NCBI GenBank assembly: GCA_025056255.1
Contig: JANWVT010000010.1
Span: 68,662 to 132,661, forward strand
Direction of reading: 5' to 3'
Source: Bernardetiaceae bacterium
GTDB lineage: Bacteria > Bacteroidota > Bacteroidia > Cytophagales > Thermoflexibacteraceae
DNA length: 64,000 bases
Position 1 is the stretch's first letter. Each line of letters starts with the position of its first letter. Under the pieces are notes generated by a model. It searched no databases, was not told the DNA's origin, and saw nothing but the letters and a program-made list of their open reading frames with translations. The position numbers and the translations under genes were made by a program. Positions 26,173 through 33,859 of this stretch are shown piece by piece.

Positions 26173-27246
26173 ATGCATCGTCCAATAGATACTCCTACTG
26201 AAGTTCGTCGTGGAGAGGAGTTAAATGTAGAGCGCCTAACCGCTTTTCTGCACCAACACTTTCCTGATTGGCAAGGTGACGTACGGGTAGCCCAGTTTCC
26301 CTCAGGTTTTTCCAATCTTACCTACCTTGTTCAGATAGGGGACAAGGAGTTAGTGCTGCGCCGACCGCCTTTTGGTGCAAATATTAAATCAGCACACGAC
26401 ATGCAGCGTGAGTATGATATCCTCCAGTGGCTGTTGCCTGTGTATCCCAAAGTACCTAAGCCACTGATTTATACTAATGATGACTCAGTAATTGGGGCTG
26501 AATTTTATTTGATGGAGCGGGTGAAAGGGTTGATTTTGCGCAATCGTCCGCCCGAGGGCATAGAACTTACTGTTGAGAAAATGCGCACTATTTCCCAAGC
26601 AGTTATTTGCAATTTGGCAGAGTTGCACGCCATCGACATTTACGCTACCAACCTTATTCGCCTTGGCAAACCCGAAGGCTACGTGCAAAGGCAAGTAGCA
26701 GGCTGGATAGGGCGATATGAAAAGGCTGCCACCGACGTGGTGCCAACTATGAACCAAGCTGCCGAGTGGCTACAAAGCAACTTACCCACCGAAAATGCCC
26801 CTGCCCTGATTCACAACGATTACAAATACGACAACGTAGTGCTCAACCCCGATGACTTATCGGAAATTATGGCTGTTTTAGACTGGGAAATGGCAACTGT
26901 TGGCGACCCACTTATGGATTTGGGAACTACATTAGCCTATTGGGCAGATGCAGACAGCCCCCAACTGCTCAAAGCCTTTTCTCTTACAGCTTTTCCGGGT
27001 AATATGAATCGCGAAGAAGTAGCCCAATGCTACGCCCAAGCAAGTGGCAGAAGCATTGACAACATCTTATTTTACTATGTTTTTGGATGCTACAAAGTAG
27101 GAGTGATTGTACAACAAATTTACGCGCGCTACAAAAAAGGATTCACACAAGACCCTCGTTTTGCCAACCTTATCTACTTGGTTCATGCCTGTGGTGAATG
27201 TGCAACAAAAGCCATTCAGTACGGTAGAATTAGCCATTGGAGGTAA
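26173..27246 (+). CDS. phosphotransferase family protein (ACAD10/11-type, APH fold)
   Basis: The start is the ATG 26173 (357 residues); a TTG three codons earlier is in frame but less likely. Kinase-like motifs are present: a GFSNLTYLV loop near 42-50, the Brenner motif LIHNDYKYDNVVLNP near 216-230 and LDWEMATVGDPLMDLGTTLAYW near 240-261. The family comprises aminoglycoside phosphotransferase-fold enzymes like the kinase half of mammalian ACAD10/ACAD11, which phosphorylates 4-hydroxy-acyl-CoA. A role in catabolism of hydroxy acids is possible but is inferred from the family only. The corrinoid-binding gene begins 4 bases downstream. Confidence 0.85.
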   Translation: MHRPIDTPTEVRRGEELNVERLTAFLHQHFPDWQGDVRVAQFPSGFSNLTYLVQIGDKELVLRRPPFGANIKSAHDMQREYDILQWLLPVYPKVPKPLIYTNDDSVIGAEFYLMERVKGLILRNRPPEGIELTVEKMRTISQAVICNLAELHAIDIYATNLIRLGKPEGYVQRQVAGWIGRYEKAATDVVPTMNQAAEWLQSNLPTENAPALIHNDYKYDNVVLNPDDLSEIMAVLDWEMATVGDPLMDLGTTLAYWADADSPQLLKAFSLTAFPGNMNREEVAQCYAQASGRSIDNILFYYVFGCYKVGVIVQQIYARYKKGFTQDPRFANLIYLVHACGECATKAIQYGRISHWR

Positions 27247-27250
27247 ACGC

Positions 27251-28033
27251 ATGCCTATTTTTATCGACCAAATGGGGCGAAGTGTAGCGGTTTCAACACC
27301 GCCTCATCGAATTATTTCCTTAGTGCCTTCTCAAACAGAGTTGCTGTTCGATTTAGGATTGCAAGCACGCATAGTAGGTATTACTAAGTTCTGCATTCAT
27401 CCTCCAGAAGCACTCAAACGCAAAACCATTGTGGGAGGCACCAAGCATTTTCGCATGGAACTGATTCACCGACTTCAGCCTGACTTAATCATTGGCAATA
27501 AGGAAGAAAACGACAAAGGTAGCATAGAAGAACTATCAAAACATTATCCTGTATGGATGAGTGATATTGCTACCTTAGAAGATGCCTTAAACATGATTGA
27601 AGCCATAGGCAAACTAACGCAAACAGAAGAAATAGCAACAGCTATTGCCAGAAAGATAAGTATTGCCTTTGCGGACTTAGCCAAACCTCCATACAGGCAG
27701 CGCGTTTTATACCTCATTTGGCGCAAGCCGTGGATGGCAGCAGGTAAACAAACGTTTATTGACGATATGTTGCAGCGCGGAGGATGGGAAAATGCCATTA
27801 CAGCACCGCGCTACCCAGTACTGACCGATTGGGAGCTACATAACCTCACTCCTGACTGGGTGTTTCTTTCTTCTGAGCCTTTTCCCTTTCAGGAAAAGCA
27901 CTTGACCGAATTGCGGGCTATACTTCCTCATGCAAAAATGCTGCTGGTAGATGGTGAGATGTTTTCGTGGTATGGTAGTCGCTTGCAGTACAGTGCAGCT
28001 TATCTAAAAAAATTACAGCAAACTGTTTCATAG
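27251..28033 (+). CDS. helical-backbone metal receptor / BtuF-like corrinoid-binding protein
   Basis: I start at the ATG 27251 (260 residues), 4 bases after the previous stop; the longer frame from 27107 overlaps the kinase gene and has no match. Blocks PPHRIISLVPSQTELLFDLG, FRMELIHRLQPDLIIGNKEEN and YLIWRKPWMAAGKQTFIDDML are typical of periplasmic binding proteins for vitamin B12 and related metal chelates. No signal peptide is seen, which is common for the Bacteroidota form, whose location is uncertain. No BtuCD permease or ATPase is in the window. A corrinoid would be the cofactor of methylmalonyl-CoA mutase, of which a damaged subunit lies at 33860. Confidence 0.82.
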   Translation: MPIFIDQMGRSVAVSTPPHRIISLVPSQTELLFDLGLQARIVGITKFCIHPPEALKRKTIVGGTKHFRMELIHRLQPDLIIGNKEENDKGSIEELSKHYPVWMSDIATLEDALNMIEAIGKLTQTEEIATAIARKISIAFADLAKPPYRQRVLYLIWRKPWMAAGKQTFIDDMLQRGGWENAITAPRYPVLTDWELHNLTPDWVFLSSEPFPFQEKHLTELRAILPHAKMLLVDGEMFSWYGSRLQYSAAYLKKLQQTVS

Positions 28034-28146
28034 GAAAAAGCAAATACAACAGTTCCAGCAGCGGCACCGGCGCAAGCAGCCGAGCCAGCATAAAAACAAT
28101 ACAACCGGTTCGTAGTTTTTCATATAAAATTTTTGGGTGTAGCTAC

Positions 28147-29619
28147 ATGGCAAAAAAAGCAATCGTAATTGGTGCAGGGTTTTCAGGACTTTCTGCTGCC
28201 ACTCATTTGGCAGATAAAGGCTGGGAAGTTATTTTGTTAGAGAAGCACAATCAAACTGGCGGGCGCGCCCGCGTCTTGGAAAAAGACGGCTTCCGCTTCG
28301 ATATGGGACCAAGCTGGTACTGGATGCCCGACGTGTTTGAAACCTACTTCGGCTGGTTTGGTAAAAAAGTAAGTGATTACTATGAACTGGTGCGCTTAGA
28401 CCCTTCTTACAGCGTGTTTCTGCCAGGCAACGAACGCGTCAATTTGCCTGCTGATTATGAGCAATTTCGCCAAGTTTGTGAGTCGTTAGAGCCGGGAGTA
28501 GGTCCTAAGTTAGACGAGTTTCTCAAACAAGCTGCCTACAAATACAAAGTGGGCATTAATGAATTTGTCTATAAGCCAAGCCTTTCGCTTACCGAATTTG
28601 CCGACCCGCGCCTATTGTTGGAAATTTTTCGCTTAGACTTGCTCAAAAGCATGGCGGCACATGTGCGCAAGTTTTTCAAAGATGAGCGCCTAATTAAAAT
28701 CATGGAGTTTCCGGTGTTGTTTTTAGGCGGCACAGCCAAAACCATTCCTGCACTATACAGTCTGATGAACTATGCCGACATCAAACTTGGCACCTGGTAT
28801 CCTATGGGCGGCATGTACAAAATTGCCGAAGGCATGACAACTCTTGCCATCGAAAAAGGAGTAAAAATTCACTTGAACACTCCCGTACGACAATTAGAAA
28901 TTAAAGGCAATAAAATTACTGCTGTTGTAACCGATAGCGGTACTTTTACTGCCAATGTGGTTATTAATAGCGGCGACTATCACCACTGCGAAACCGCTCT
29001 GTTACCCGCTGCTTTTCGTAGCTATTCAGATAGCTACTGGAACTCGCGCGTAATGGCGCCTTCCAGTTTGCTGTACTATTTAGGTGTTAGCAAGCGGTTA
29101 AAAAATTTGCTACATCACAATTTGTTCTTCGATGAAGATTTTGACCGCCATGCGGCAGAAATTTATGATACGCCGCGCTGGCCAGAACGTCCGTTATTTT
29201 ATGCCTCTGTCCCTTCGCTTACCGACCCAAGTGTTGCACCGGCAGGGTGCGAAAATGTATTTCTACTCATTCCAGTAGCCCCCGGACTGCCTGATACGCC
29301 CGAAATTCGAGAAAAATATTACCACATCGTAATGGAACGATTGGAACAACGCACCGGACAGGCAATCCGACCGCATGTAATTGTAAAAGAAACCTTTGCC
29401 TATCAGGATTTTGTGACCGAGTATCATTCTTTTAAAGGCAATGCTTACGGGCTGGCAAACACACTGATGCAAACTGCTATCTTGAAGCCCTCGCTACGAA
29501 GCAAGAAAGTAAGCAATCTTTTCCATACAGGGCAGCTGACCGTTCCCGGACCGGGTGTGCCGCCCTCACTTATTTCGGGCAGGGTAGTAGCGCAGGTGAT
29601 TGAACGAATAAATCGTTAG
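28147..29619 (+). CDS. crtI: phytoene desaturase family carotenoid oxidoreductase
   Basis: The 490-residue protein opens with the FAD-binding AIVIGAGFSGLSAATHLA near 5-22 and HNQTGGRARVLEKDGFRFDMGPSWYWMPD, and closes with the carotenoid desaturase signature FHTGQLTVPGPGVPPSLISGRVVA. It introduces double bases... that is, double bonds, into phytoene toward lycopene, with FAD. Length matches the CrtI family (about 490). The next gene is phytoene synthase, a usual crtI-crtB pair in Bacteroidota. No cyclase or hydroxylase gene (crtY, crtZ) follows, so the end product cannot be read here. Confidence 0.92.
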   Translation: MAKKAIVIGAGFSGLSAATHLADKGWEVILLEKHNQTGGRARVLEKDGFRFDMGPSWYWMPDVFETYFGWFGKKVSDYYELVRLDPSYSVFLPGNERVNLPADYEQFRQVCESLEPGVGPKLDEFLKQAAYKYKVGINEFVYKPSLSLTEFADPRLLLEIFRLDLLKSMAAHVRKFFKDERLIKIMEFPVLFLGGTAKTIPALYSLMNYADIKLGTWYPMGGMYKIAEGMTTLAIEKGVKIHLNTPVRQLEIKGNKITAVVTDSGTFTANVVINSGDYHHCETALLPAAFRSYSDSYWNSRVMAPSSLLYYLGVSKRLKNLLHHNLFFDEDFDRHAAEIYDTPRWPERPLFYASVPSLTDPSVAPAGCENVFLLIPVAPGLPDTPEIREKYYHIVMERLEQRTGQAIRPHVIVKETFAYQDFVTEYHSFKGNAYGLANTLMQTAILKPSLRSKKVSNLFHTGQLTVPGPGVPPSLISGRVVAQVIERINR

Positions 29620-29717
29620 ACTTTTCCCAAAAAATCAGTACATTGCTGAAAACTAAACCGGCAAGTAAACAGTTTAACTTACGATTTATCAGCTTATCTA
29701 CAACGCTAATCGTCGGT

Positions 29718-30554
29718 ATGTTTGACTTGTTCACTAAAACAACACTCAAGTGCAGTGAAATTGTAACCAAAAGTTACAGCACTTCCTTTTCATTAGGCAT
29801 TCGCATGTTCGATGAGTCGTTGCATAAACCTATTTATGCCATTTATGGATTTGTTCGCTATGCCGATGAAATTGTAGATACCTTTCACGACCATGATAAA
29901 AAAAACTTGTTAGACCGGTTCAGGGCCGATACCTACGCTGCTATTGAGCAAAAGCTGAGCCTTAATCCCATTCTTCACTCTTTCCAATGGGTAGTCAATC
30001 GCTACCAAATCGAGCGAGAGCTCATCGATGCTTTCTTACACAGCATGGAAATGGATTTGTATTTCCATGAGTACAACGACGAACGATATCAAGAATACAT
30101 TTACGGCTCTGCCGAAGTAGTTGGGCTGATGTGCCTGCGCGTGTTTTGCGACGGCGACAATGAGATGTACCAACGATTGAAGCCGGCGGCATGTAGCTTA
30201 GGCTCGGCTTTTCAAAAAGTTAACTTTTTGCGCGACATGAAAAGCGACTACCATGAGCGCGGTCGTGTGTATTTCCCCGGGGTGGACTATAATCGCTTCG
30301 ATGGCGATGCCAAACGCGCCATTGAAGCCGATATACAGAAAGATTTTGACAATGCTTACAAAGGCATTGTACAACTGCCTAAAAAAGCACGCTTGGGCGT
30401 TTACCTCGCTTATGTGTACTACCTGCGCTTATTTAGAAAAATTCAGGCTGCTGCTCCCGCTAAGGTACTGTCGGAGCGCATTCGCGTATCAGACAAACGC
30501 AAGATTTATCTGTTGGCTGAGAGTTATTTCAAGCATCAGTTGAACTATATCTGA
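29718..30554 (+). CDS. crtB: phytoene/squalene synthase family protein
   Basis: I start at the ATG 29718 (278 residues); the frame upstream of it runs back over 25 codons without an ATG. The two aspartate-rich motifs that bind Mg-diphosphate are present: YADEIVDTFHD (D50 and D54) and NFLRDMKSDYHERGRVYFP near 168-186. It condenses two geranylgeranyl diphosphates to phytoene, the step before the adjacent CrtI. Linked to crtI with a 98-base gap. Squalene synthase is the alternative, but the neighbour decides for carotenoids. Confidence 0.92.
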   Translation: MFDLFTKTTLKCSEIVTKSYSTSFSLGIRMFDESLHKPIYAIYGFVRYADEIVDTFHDHDKKNLLDRFRADTYAAIEQKLSLNPILHSFQWVVNRYQIERELIDAFLHSMEMDLYFHEYNDERYQEYIYGSAEVVGLMCLRVFCDGDNEMYQRLKPAACSLGSAFQKVNFLRDMKSDYHERGRVYFPGVDYNRFDGDAKRAIEADIQKDFDNAYKGIVQLPKKARLGVYLAYVYYLRLFRKIQAAAPAKVLSERIRVSDKRKIYLLAESYFKHQLNYI

Positions 30555-30702
30555 CAAGTAAATTAACGCCGAGTTTTTGATAATTAGCCGAAAAAGTGCA
30601 TTTTTTATTTTCCCCTTTTCAAAGAAAATGCCTGCTGTGGTGAGTTGTTTGCGAAGAAATGGACATTAGCGGCGTATAGTGGCGGCACGATAACCACGTT
30701 CT

Positions 30703-30735
30703 TGTTCATGTCCTTGTGAATAATTCCTTACATTT
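30703..30735 (+). promoter_or_regulatory. possible promoter before the Avd-like remnant
   Basis: TTG at 30703-30705 and TACATTTG at 30728-30735, 22 bases apart, fit the Bacteroidota pattern. A transcript would start near 30742 and cover the asparagine-rich tail and the Avd-like sequence. Confidence 0.35.
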
Positions 30736-30787
30736 GCCTATGTCTGCAAAAACAACAATTTGACTCTGTATTGTTGCTAAGGTAGCG

Positions 30788-30844
30788 TAAGAACAAAAAC
30801 GACAACATGTATGGCGTAGTTTGTCAGCAATTTTCCGAAAGATA
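30788..30844 (+). pseudogene. possible 3' end of a retroelement variable-protein gene
   Basis: The frame ending in TAG at 30842-30844 reads KNKNDNMYGVVCQQFSER. Variable proteins of diversity-generating retroelements often end in an asparagine-rich stretch followed by a GFRVV-like block, so this looks like such a tail missing two residues. The frame is closed by a stop at 30782. It lies directly upstream of the Avd-like sequence, where a target gene would end. The match is short and tentative. Confidence 0.25.
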
Positions 30845-30848
30845 GACT

Positions 30849-31131
30849 GTGTGTCATGGTTGTACAACGTATGATTTGCTCAAACACTTTATGAGCCATG
30901 TGTTGCGACGCATTCCGCGCGACCAACGCTTTGCCCTTGGTGCAAGGATGCAAAGCCTGATAACAGAGGTCATGGAAATGCTCACGGAAGCCTATTACAG
31001 TCCGCCGCTTGCAAAAGTAAATATCAGACTGGAAATATTGCGACACTACCTGCGCCTGTGTTATGAAATAGGCTAACTACAACTCGGCGAAATACAAACA
31101 CCTCAGCCAGCTTACCGACGAAATCGGGGGC
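30849..31131 (+). pseudogene. Avd-like four-helix-bundle gene, frameshifted
   Basis: The first frame (30849-31073) reads TYDLLKHFMSHVLRRIPRDQ, then LGARMQSLITEVMEMLTEAYY and LRHYLRLCYEI, which matches the Avd accessory protein of diversity-generating retroelements. That frame stops at 31074. Shifting by one base at about 31072 continues the family pattern as NYNSAKYKHLSQLTDEIGG, where Avd proteins normally end GGW. After 31131 the sequence is antisense to the caspase-like gene. The first Met codon is also missing (only GTG at 30849). Avd proteins bind the reverse transcriptase and template RNA. None of those partners is visible, so this is a relic. A general four-helix-bundle (S23-like) protein is the alternative. 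Confidence 0.6.
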
Positions 31132-31812
31132 ACGCAGCAGCGCCAGTTTAAATTGTTGGGCAAATGCCGAAGGGCTTGGCGTGGTGTTTTCTCCACCGGA
31201 GGTCATATACAGACGCGATTTGCTACTCAATGCCGTGCGGATAATCTTTTGAACAGCTTGCTCTTGCAAATAGGCGCCTTCGCCGGGGCGGTCAAAAAAG
31301 CCATCGCTTTTGTGCGTGCGCACTTGCCCGAAAGTACCGCTATGGCAGGCATCTAACATGACTAACACATGCAAGCACGGGATGGCGTTAATCAGGTCGC
31401 GCAGTTCGCTGTAAGCAATGTAGCTGCTGCCTGTTACGTCGTCTTTTTTGCCTTCTTTGGGTACGAAATAGCCTCTTTGCAGGGTTCCTTTCCGCATGTA
31501 ACCGTGCCCCGAAAAGTAAATGAGCAGTTGGGCGTCGGGGGCTTTCAGGGCTGCTTTGCTTGCGTATTCTTCCAGTTTGGCAAGTATTTTTTCTTTGGTA
31601 GCATCGGGTACTACTTCGGTAACAAAGCCGTAATCATCGCGTAGGATTTGGGCTATTTGTTGCGCTTCTTGTACGGGTTGACCCAGTGGCGACCAGTAAT
31701 CGTAATTATTGACAGTAAAAAAGAGGGCAAAGTCTTTTCCTTGCCTGTTGGGCGGAGCAACTATGTTGGCAGCCATTGTTATCAGCAGTAGCCAGACAAA
31801 AACGGTGCGCAT
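31024..31812 (-). CDS. secreted caspase-like (C14) peptidase, C terminus replaced
   Basis: The 262-residue product has a signal peptide (1-18) and a p20 caspase fold with the catalytic dyad intact: SGHG at 101-104 (His 103) and DACHSG at 154-159 (Cys 156). Up to about residue 222 (SPSAFAQQF) it follows bacterial caspase-family proteins. After that the sequence is antisense to the Avd-like remnant and no longer resembles the family, whose domain normally continues another 40-60 residues. Thus the 3' end has been lost by recombination near 31131. Bacterial caspase-like proteins cut after Arg or Lys and some act in regulated cell death; activity here is doubtful. Confidence 0.75.
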   Translation of the reverse strand: MRTVFVWLLLITMAANIVAPPNRQGKDFALFFTVNNYDYWSPLGQPVQEAQQIAQILRDDYGFVTEVVPDATKEKILAKLEEYASKAALKAPDAQLLIYFSGHGYMRKGTLQRGYFVPKEGKKDDVTGSSYIAYSELRDLINAIPCLHVLVMLDACHSGTFGQVRTHKSDGFFDRPGEGAYLQEQAVQKIIRTALSSKSRLYMTSGGENTTPSPSAFAQQFKLALLRAPDFVGKLAEVFVFRRVVVSLFHNTGAGSVAIFPV

Positions 31813-32026
31813 AGGAAATATGCTGTAAAATGGATATGTTATGGATTTATAAATGTAACAAAATCAATTGGTAGTTCGTGTACAAAAAGCGCGCAATAAA
31901 TTCAATTTAGCATCGGGATGCTGCATCTAAAAATTATTGAAAGCGCACTGAGTAAGCAATTCAGCTTGCATAAAAAACATTACAAAAAAATGTTTGAGCA
32001 ATTCAAAATTTTTGCTGACGTATCGA

Positions 32027-32149
32027 TTACGACTTAACCTGACCGTTTTGATTATTTGGGTTGTCTGAAAATTTTTCGTTTGGGGTTTTATTATAGTCAA
32101 AAAAAGAGAGTATTTGAGGGTTTGCATGGGGAGCTTTGCCTTCTGCCAT
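32027..32149 (-). CDS. small ORF, 40 residues, unknown
   Basis: An ATG at 32149 opens a 40-codon frame beginning MAEGKAPHANPQILSFFDYN and ending in an asparagine- and glutamine-rich tail. It is polar and looks more protein-like than the surrounding AT-rich sequence, but no homologue is recognised. It lies between the WD40 gene and the caspase-like gene, on the same strand. It may be the remains of a larger gene. Confidence 0.25.
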   Translation of the reverse strand: MAEGKAPHANPQILSFFDYNKTPNEKFSDNPNNQNGQVKS

Positions 32150-32176
32150 TGTTGGTATCTTCACGAACAACTGGAT

Positions 32177-32335
32177 TTAAACGATGATTAAAATGGTATT
32201 AGGTTTTTGGGAAATATTTGCTATTTGTTTTTTGAGTCGGGCGGCTGGCAGGTCGGTTGTTGGTTGTATTCGTAATTCGTAGAGACGTTGCATTGCCAGC
32301 TGTTTACCCTCGCCGTTGTTCGAGCCCTCATGCAT
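32177..32335 (-). CDS. short open frame following the WD40 gene
   Basis: An ATG at 32335 gives 52 residues beginning MHEGSNNGEGKQLAMQRLYE and ending before the stop at 32177. The frame stays open upstream for about 25 more codons (TRLKFEKNLHIAV before the ATG), right up to the WD40 stop at 32394, in a different frame. It may be a downstream gene lacking a clear start, or the former C terminus of the WD40 protein detached by a frameshift. Unknown family. Confidence 0.3.
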   Translation of the reverse strand: MHEGSNNGEGKQLAMQRLYELRIQPTTDLPAARLKKQIANISQKPNTILIIV

Positions 32336-32393
32336 CACAGCGATATGTAGATTTTTTTCAAATTTTAATCGTGTACTTGCTTGCGTTAAGTAA

Positions 32394-33464
32394 TTACTTG
32401 CGTGTCCACTGTCCCACTTCCCATAACTTCAACGTTTTATCCCTACTTCCGGAGAGGATATACCGACCATCGGGGGACAAAGCAATGGCAGTAACCCCTT
32501 TGGAGTGTTCTTTTATTGTTTTTAAGCATGTGCCCGTGTTGATATCCCATAACTTCACCGTTTTATCTTCGCTTCCCGAAAGAGCATATCGCCCGTCAGG
32601 AGAGAAGGCTACGGAAGTAACATTACTGCTATGCCCTTCCATGGTTTTTAAGCATGCGCTCATATGCACCTCCCATAACTTTAGCGTGTTATCCCAACTG
32701 CCGGAGAGGGCATACCGTCCATCGGGAGAGAAAGCTACGGAAAGTACCCAACCACTATGCCCTTCCATGGTTTGCAAACAGGTGCCGGTGCTCAGTTCCC
32801 ATAACTTCATGGTGTTATCCCAGCTTCCAGACAAGGCATGCCGACCATCAGGAGAAAAAGCTACAGAGGTAATTCCCTCCGTATGCCCTTTCATGGTTTG
32901 TAAACAGGCGCCAGTACTTACCTCCCATAATTTCAACGTGTTATCAACACTTCCCGACAAGGCATACCGACCATCGGGGGAGAAGGCTACGGTATAAATC
33001 GGACCGCCATGTCCTTCCATGGTTTGCAAACAGGTGCCGGTGCTTAGTTCCCATAACTTCAATGTTTTATCCCAACTTCCTGACAAAGCATACCGACCGT
33101 TAGGGGAGAAAGATACCGCACGCACAACAGCATCATGCCCTTCCATTGTTTTGAGGCATGTATCCGATTCTGCATAGATAACAATGGCTGGCATCGCCTT
33201 TGTAGCAAACTTGCTTTTTTCAGAATGGACAGACCAATATTTCTTAGCTATGCTTGCTACCGTCGGTGCTTTTTCTGCTAACGGCTTACACACAACGCAT
33301 GGGCACATCACCAACAACAAGATAATAGCAACAATAACGCTCTTTGATTTATTGGTAGCTTTCTCCTCTGTCCCTGCTGCGGTTACTACTGTTTCAAGCT
33401 GTTCTGATAGTCTGTTTTGGACTTTTTTGTTGCGGAAGTCAGCTACTAAATAAAAGCGCTCCAT
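32394..33464 (-). CDS. membrane-anchored WD40-repeat protein
   Basis: The start may be the ATG at 33464 (356 residues) or 33491 (365). A hydrophobic segment KSVIVAIILLLVMCPCVVC about 40 residues from the start is likely a membrane anchor. The rest is six successive 42-residue WD40 repeats of the form CLxTMEGHxxxVxSVAFSPDGRYALSGSxDxTLKLWE. They are nearly identical in protein and DNA, which points to recent duplication or gene conversion. Six blades rather than seven, plus an open frame after the stop, suggest a possibly shortened C terminus. The protein would be a beta-propeller docking platform. It is 581 bases upstream of the caspase-like gene on the same strand; both protein types often occur together. 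Confidence 0.85.
   Translation of the reverse strand: MERFYLVADFRNKKVQNRLSEQLETVVTAAGTEEKATNKSKSVIVAIILLLVMCPCVVCKPLAEKAPTVASIAKKYWSVHSEKSKFATKAMPAIVIYAESDTCLKTMEGHDAVVRAVSFSPNGRYALSGSWDKTLKLWELSTGTCLQTMEGHGGPIYTVAFSPDGRYALSGSVDNTLKLWEVSTGACLQTMKGHTEGITSVAFSPDGRHALSGSWDNTMKLWELSTGTCLQTMEGHSGWVLSVAFSPDGRYALSGSWDNTLKLWEVHMSACLKTMEGHSSNVTSVAFSPDGRYALSGSEDKTVKLWDINTGTCLKTIKEHSKGVTAIALSPDGRYILSGSRDKTLKLWEVGQWTRK
32403..33158 (-). repeat. six tandem 126-base coding repeats (WD40 units)
   Basis: Within the WD40 gene, a 126-base unit recurs six times with the recurrent words for SFSPDGRYALSGS and LKLWE. The period matches one propeller blade of 42 residues. High DNA identity between units makes copy-number change by slippage or recombination likely. 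It is a coding repeat, not a CRISPR array. Confidence 0.8.
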
Positions 33465-33633
33465 AGCAAAACATAGTATTCTGTAAATCAATTACTTAAA
33501 AAGTAAATGTTTGTTGTTCGTAGTTTGCGCCACTTGCACCATACCTTTCTGCATTGAAAAGCTCAGTTGCTTTTTTGGTTATAGCTCTACCCAATTAAAA
33601 CAAGTTTGGCTACGCAGCGTCCTTTTTGTTATT

Positions 33634-33680
33634 GTACGTAAGTTATACAGTTGAGGATTTGAAAAATTCAATTTGCACGC
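33634..33680 (-). repeat. short dispersed repeat B, copy 3
   Basis: On the minus strand this reads GCGTGCAAATTGAATTTTTC and on to GTATAACTTACGTACAA, matching copy 2 at 50288 (GCGTGCAAATTGAGCTTGTC, TGTAACTTATGTAA). It sits in the otherwise empty gap between the WD40 and mutA genes. Confidence 0.5.
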
Positions 33681-33698
33681 GCCGTTGCACGCGCCGTT
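33673..33698 (+). repeat. 12-base tandem repeat TTGCACGCGCCG
   Basis: Two copies of the unit TTGCACGCGCCG overlap the edge of repeat B. The reverse complement CAACGGCGCGTG is close to the 13-base unit at 20971-21005. The rest of the 368-base gap 33492-33859 holds only the mutA promoter candidate. Confidence 0.55.
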
Positions 33699-33796
33699 GT
33701 TTGTGTCTCTGCAAACAACACCATATTCGTAGGGTGGTGGCTATCGCAGTTAGTAAACTGCTCATTATCTGCAAGTGTAGGAGTAGAGCAACCTAC

Positions 33797-33829
33797 TTGC
33801 AATAAATTGGATGCAATTGTTTACTTTTG
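33797..33829 (+). promoter_or_regulatory. promoter candidate for the mutA fragment
   Basis: TTG at 33797-33799 and TACTTTTG at 33822-33829 are 22 bases apart, near the Bacteroidota consensus. The start codon at 33860 would have a leader of about 25 bases. Confidence 0.4.
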
Positions 33830-33859
33830 GCTTGTGTTCACCGGTTGGCAAAGTTGTTT

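Noticed and set aside
30849-31076. Avd-like frame as an intact 75-residue gene
   Set aside because: Family similarity continues after the stop in the next frame, so it is a frameshifted gene rather than a short complete one.
32403-33158. Regular repeats as a CRISPR array
   Set aside because: The 126-base period encodes WD40 blades in one open frame; there are no short palindromic repeats with unique spacers and no cas genes.
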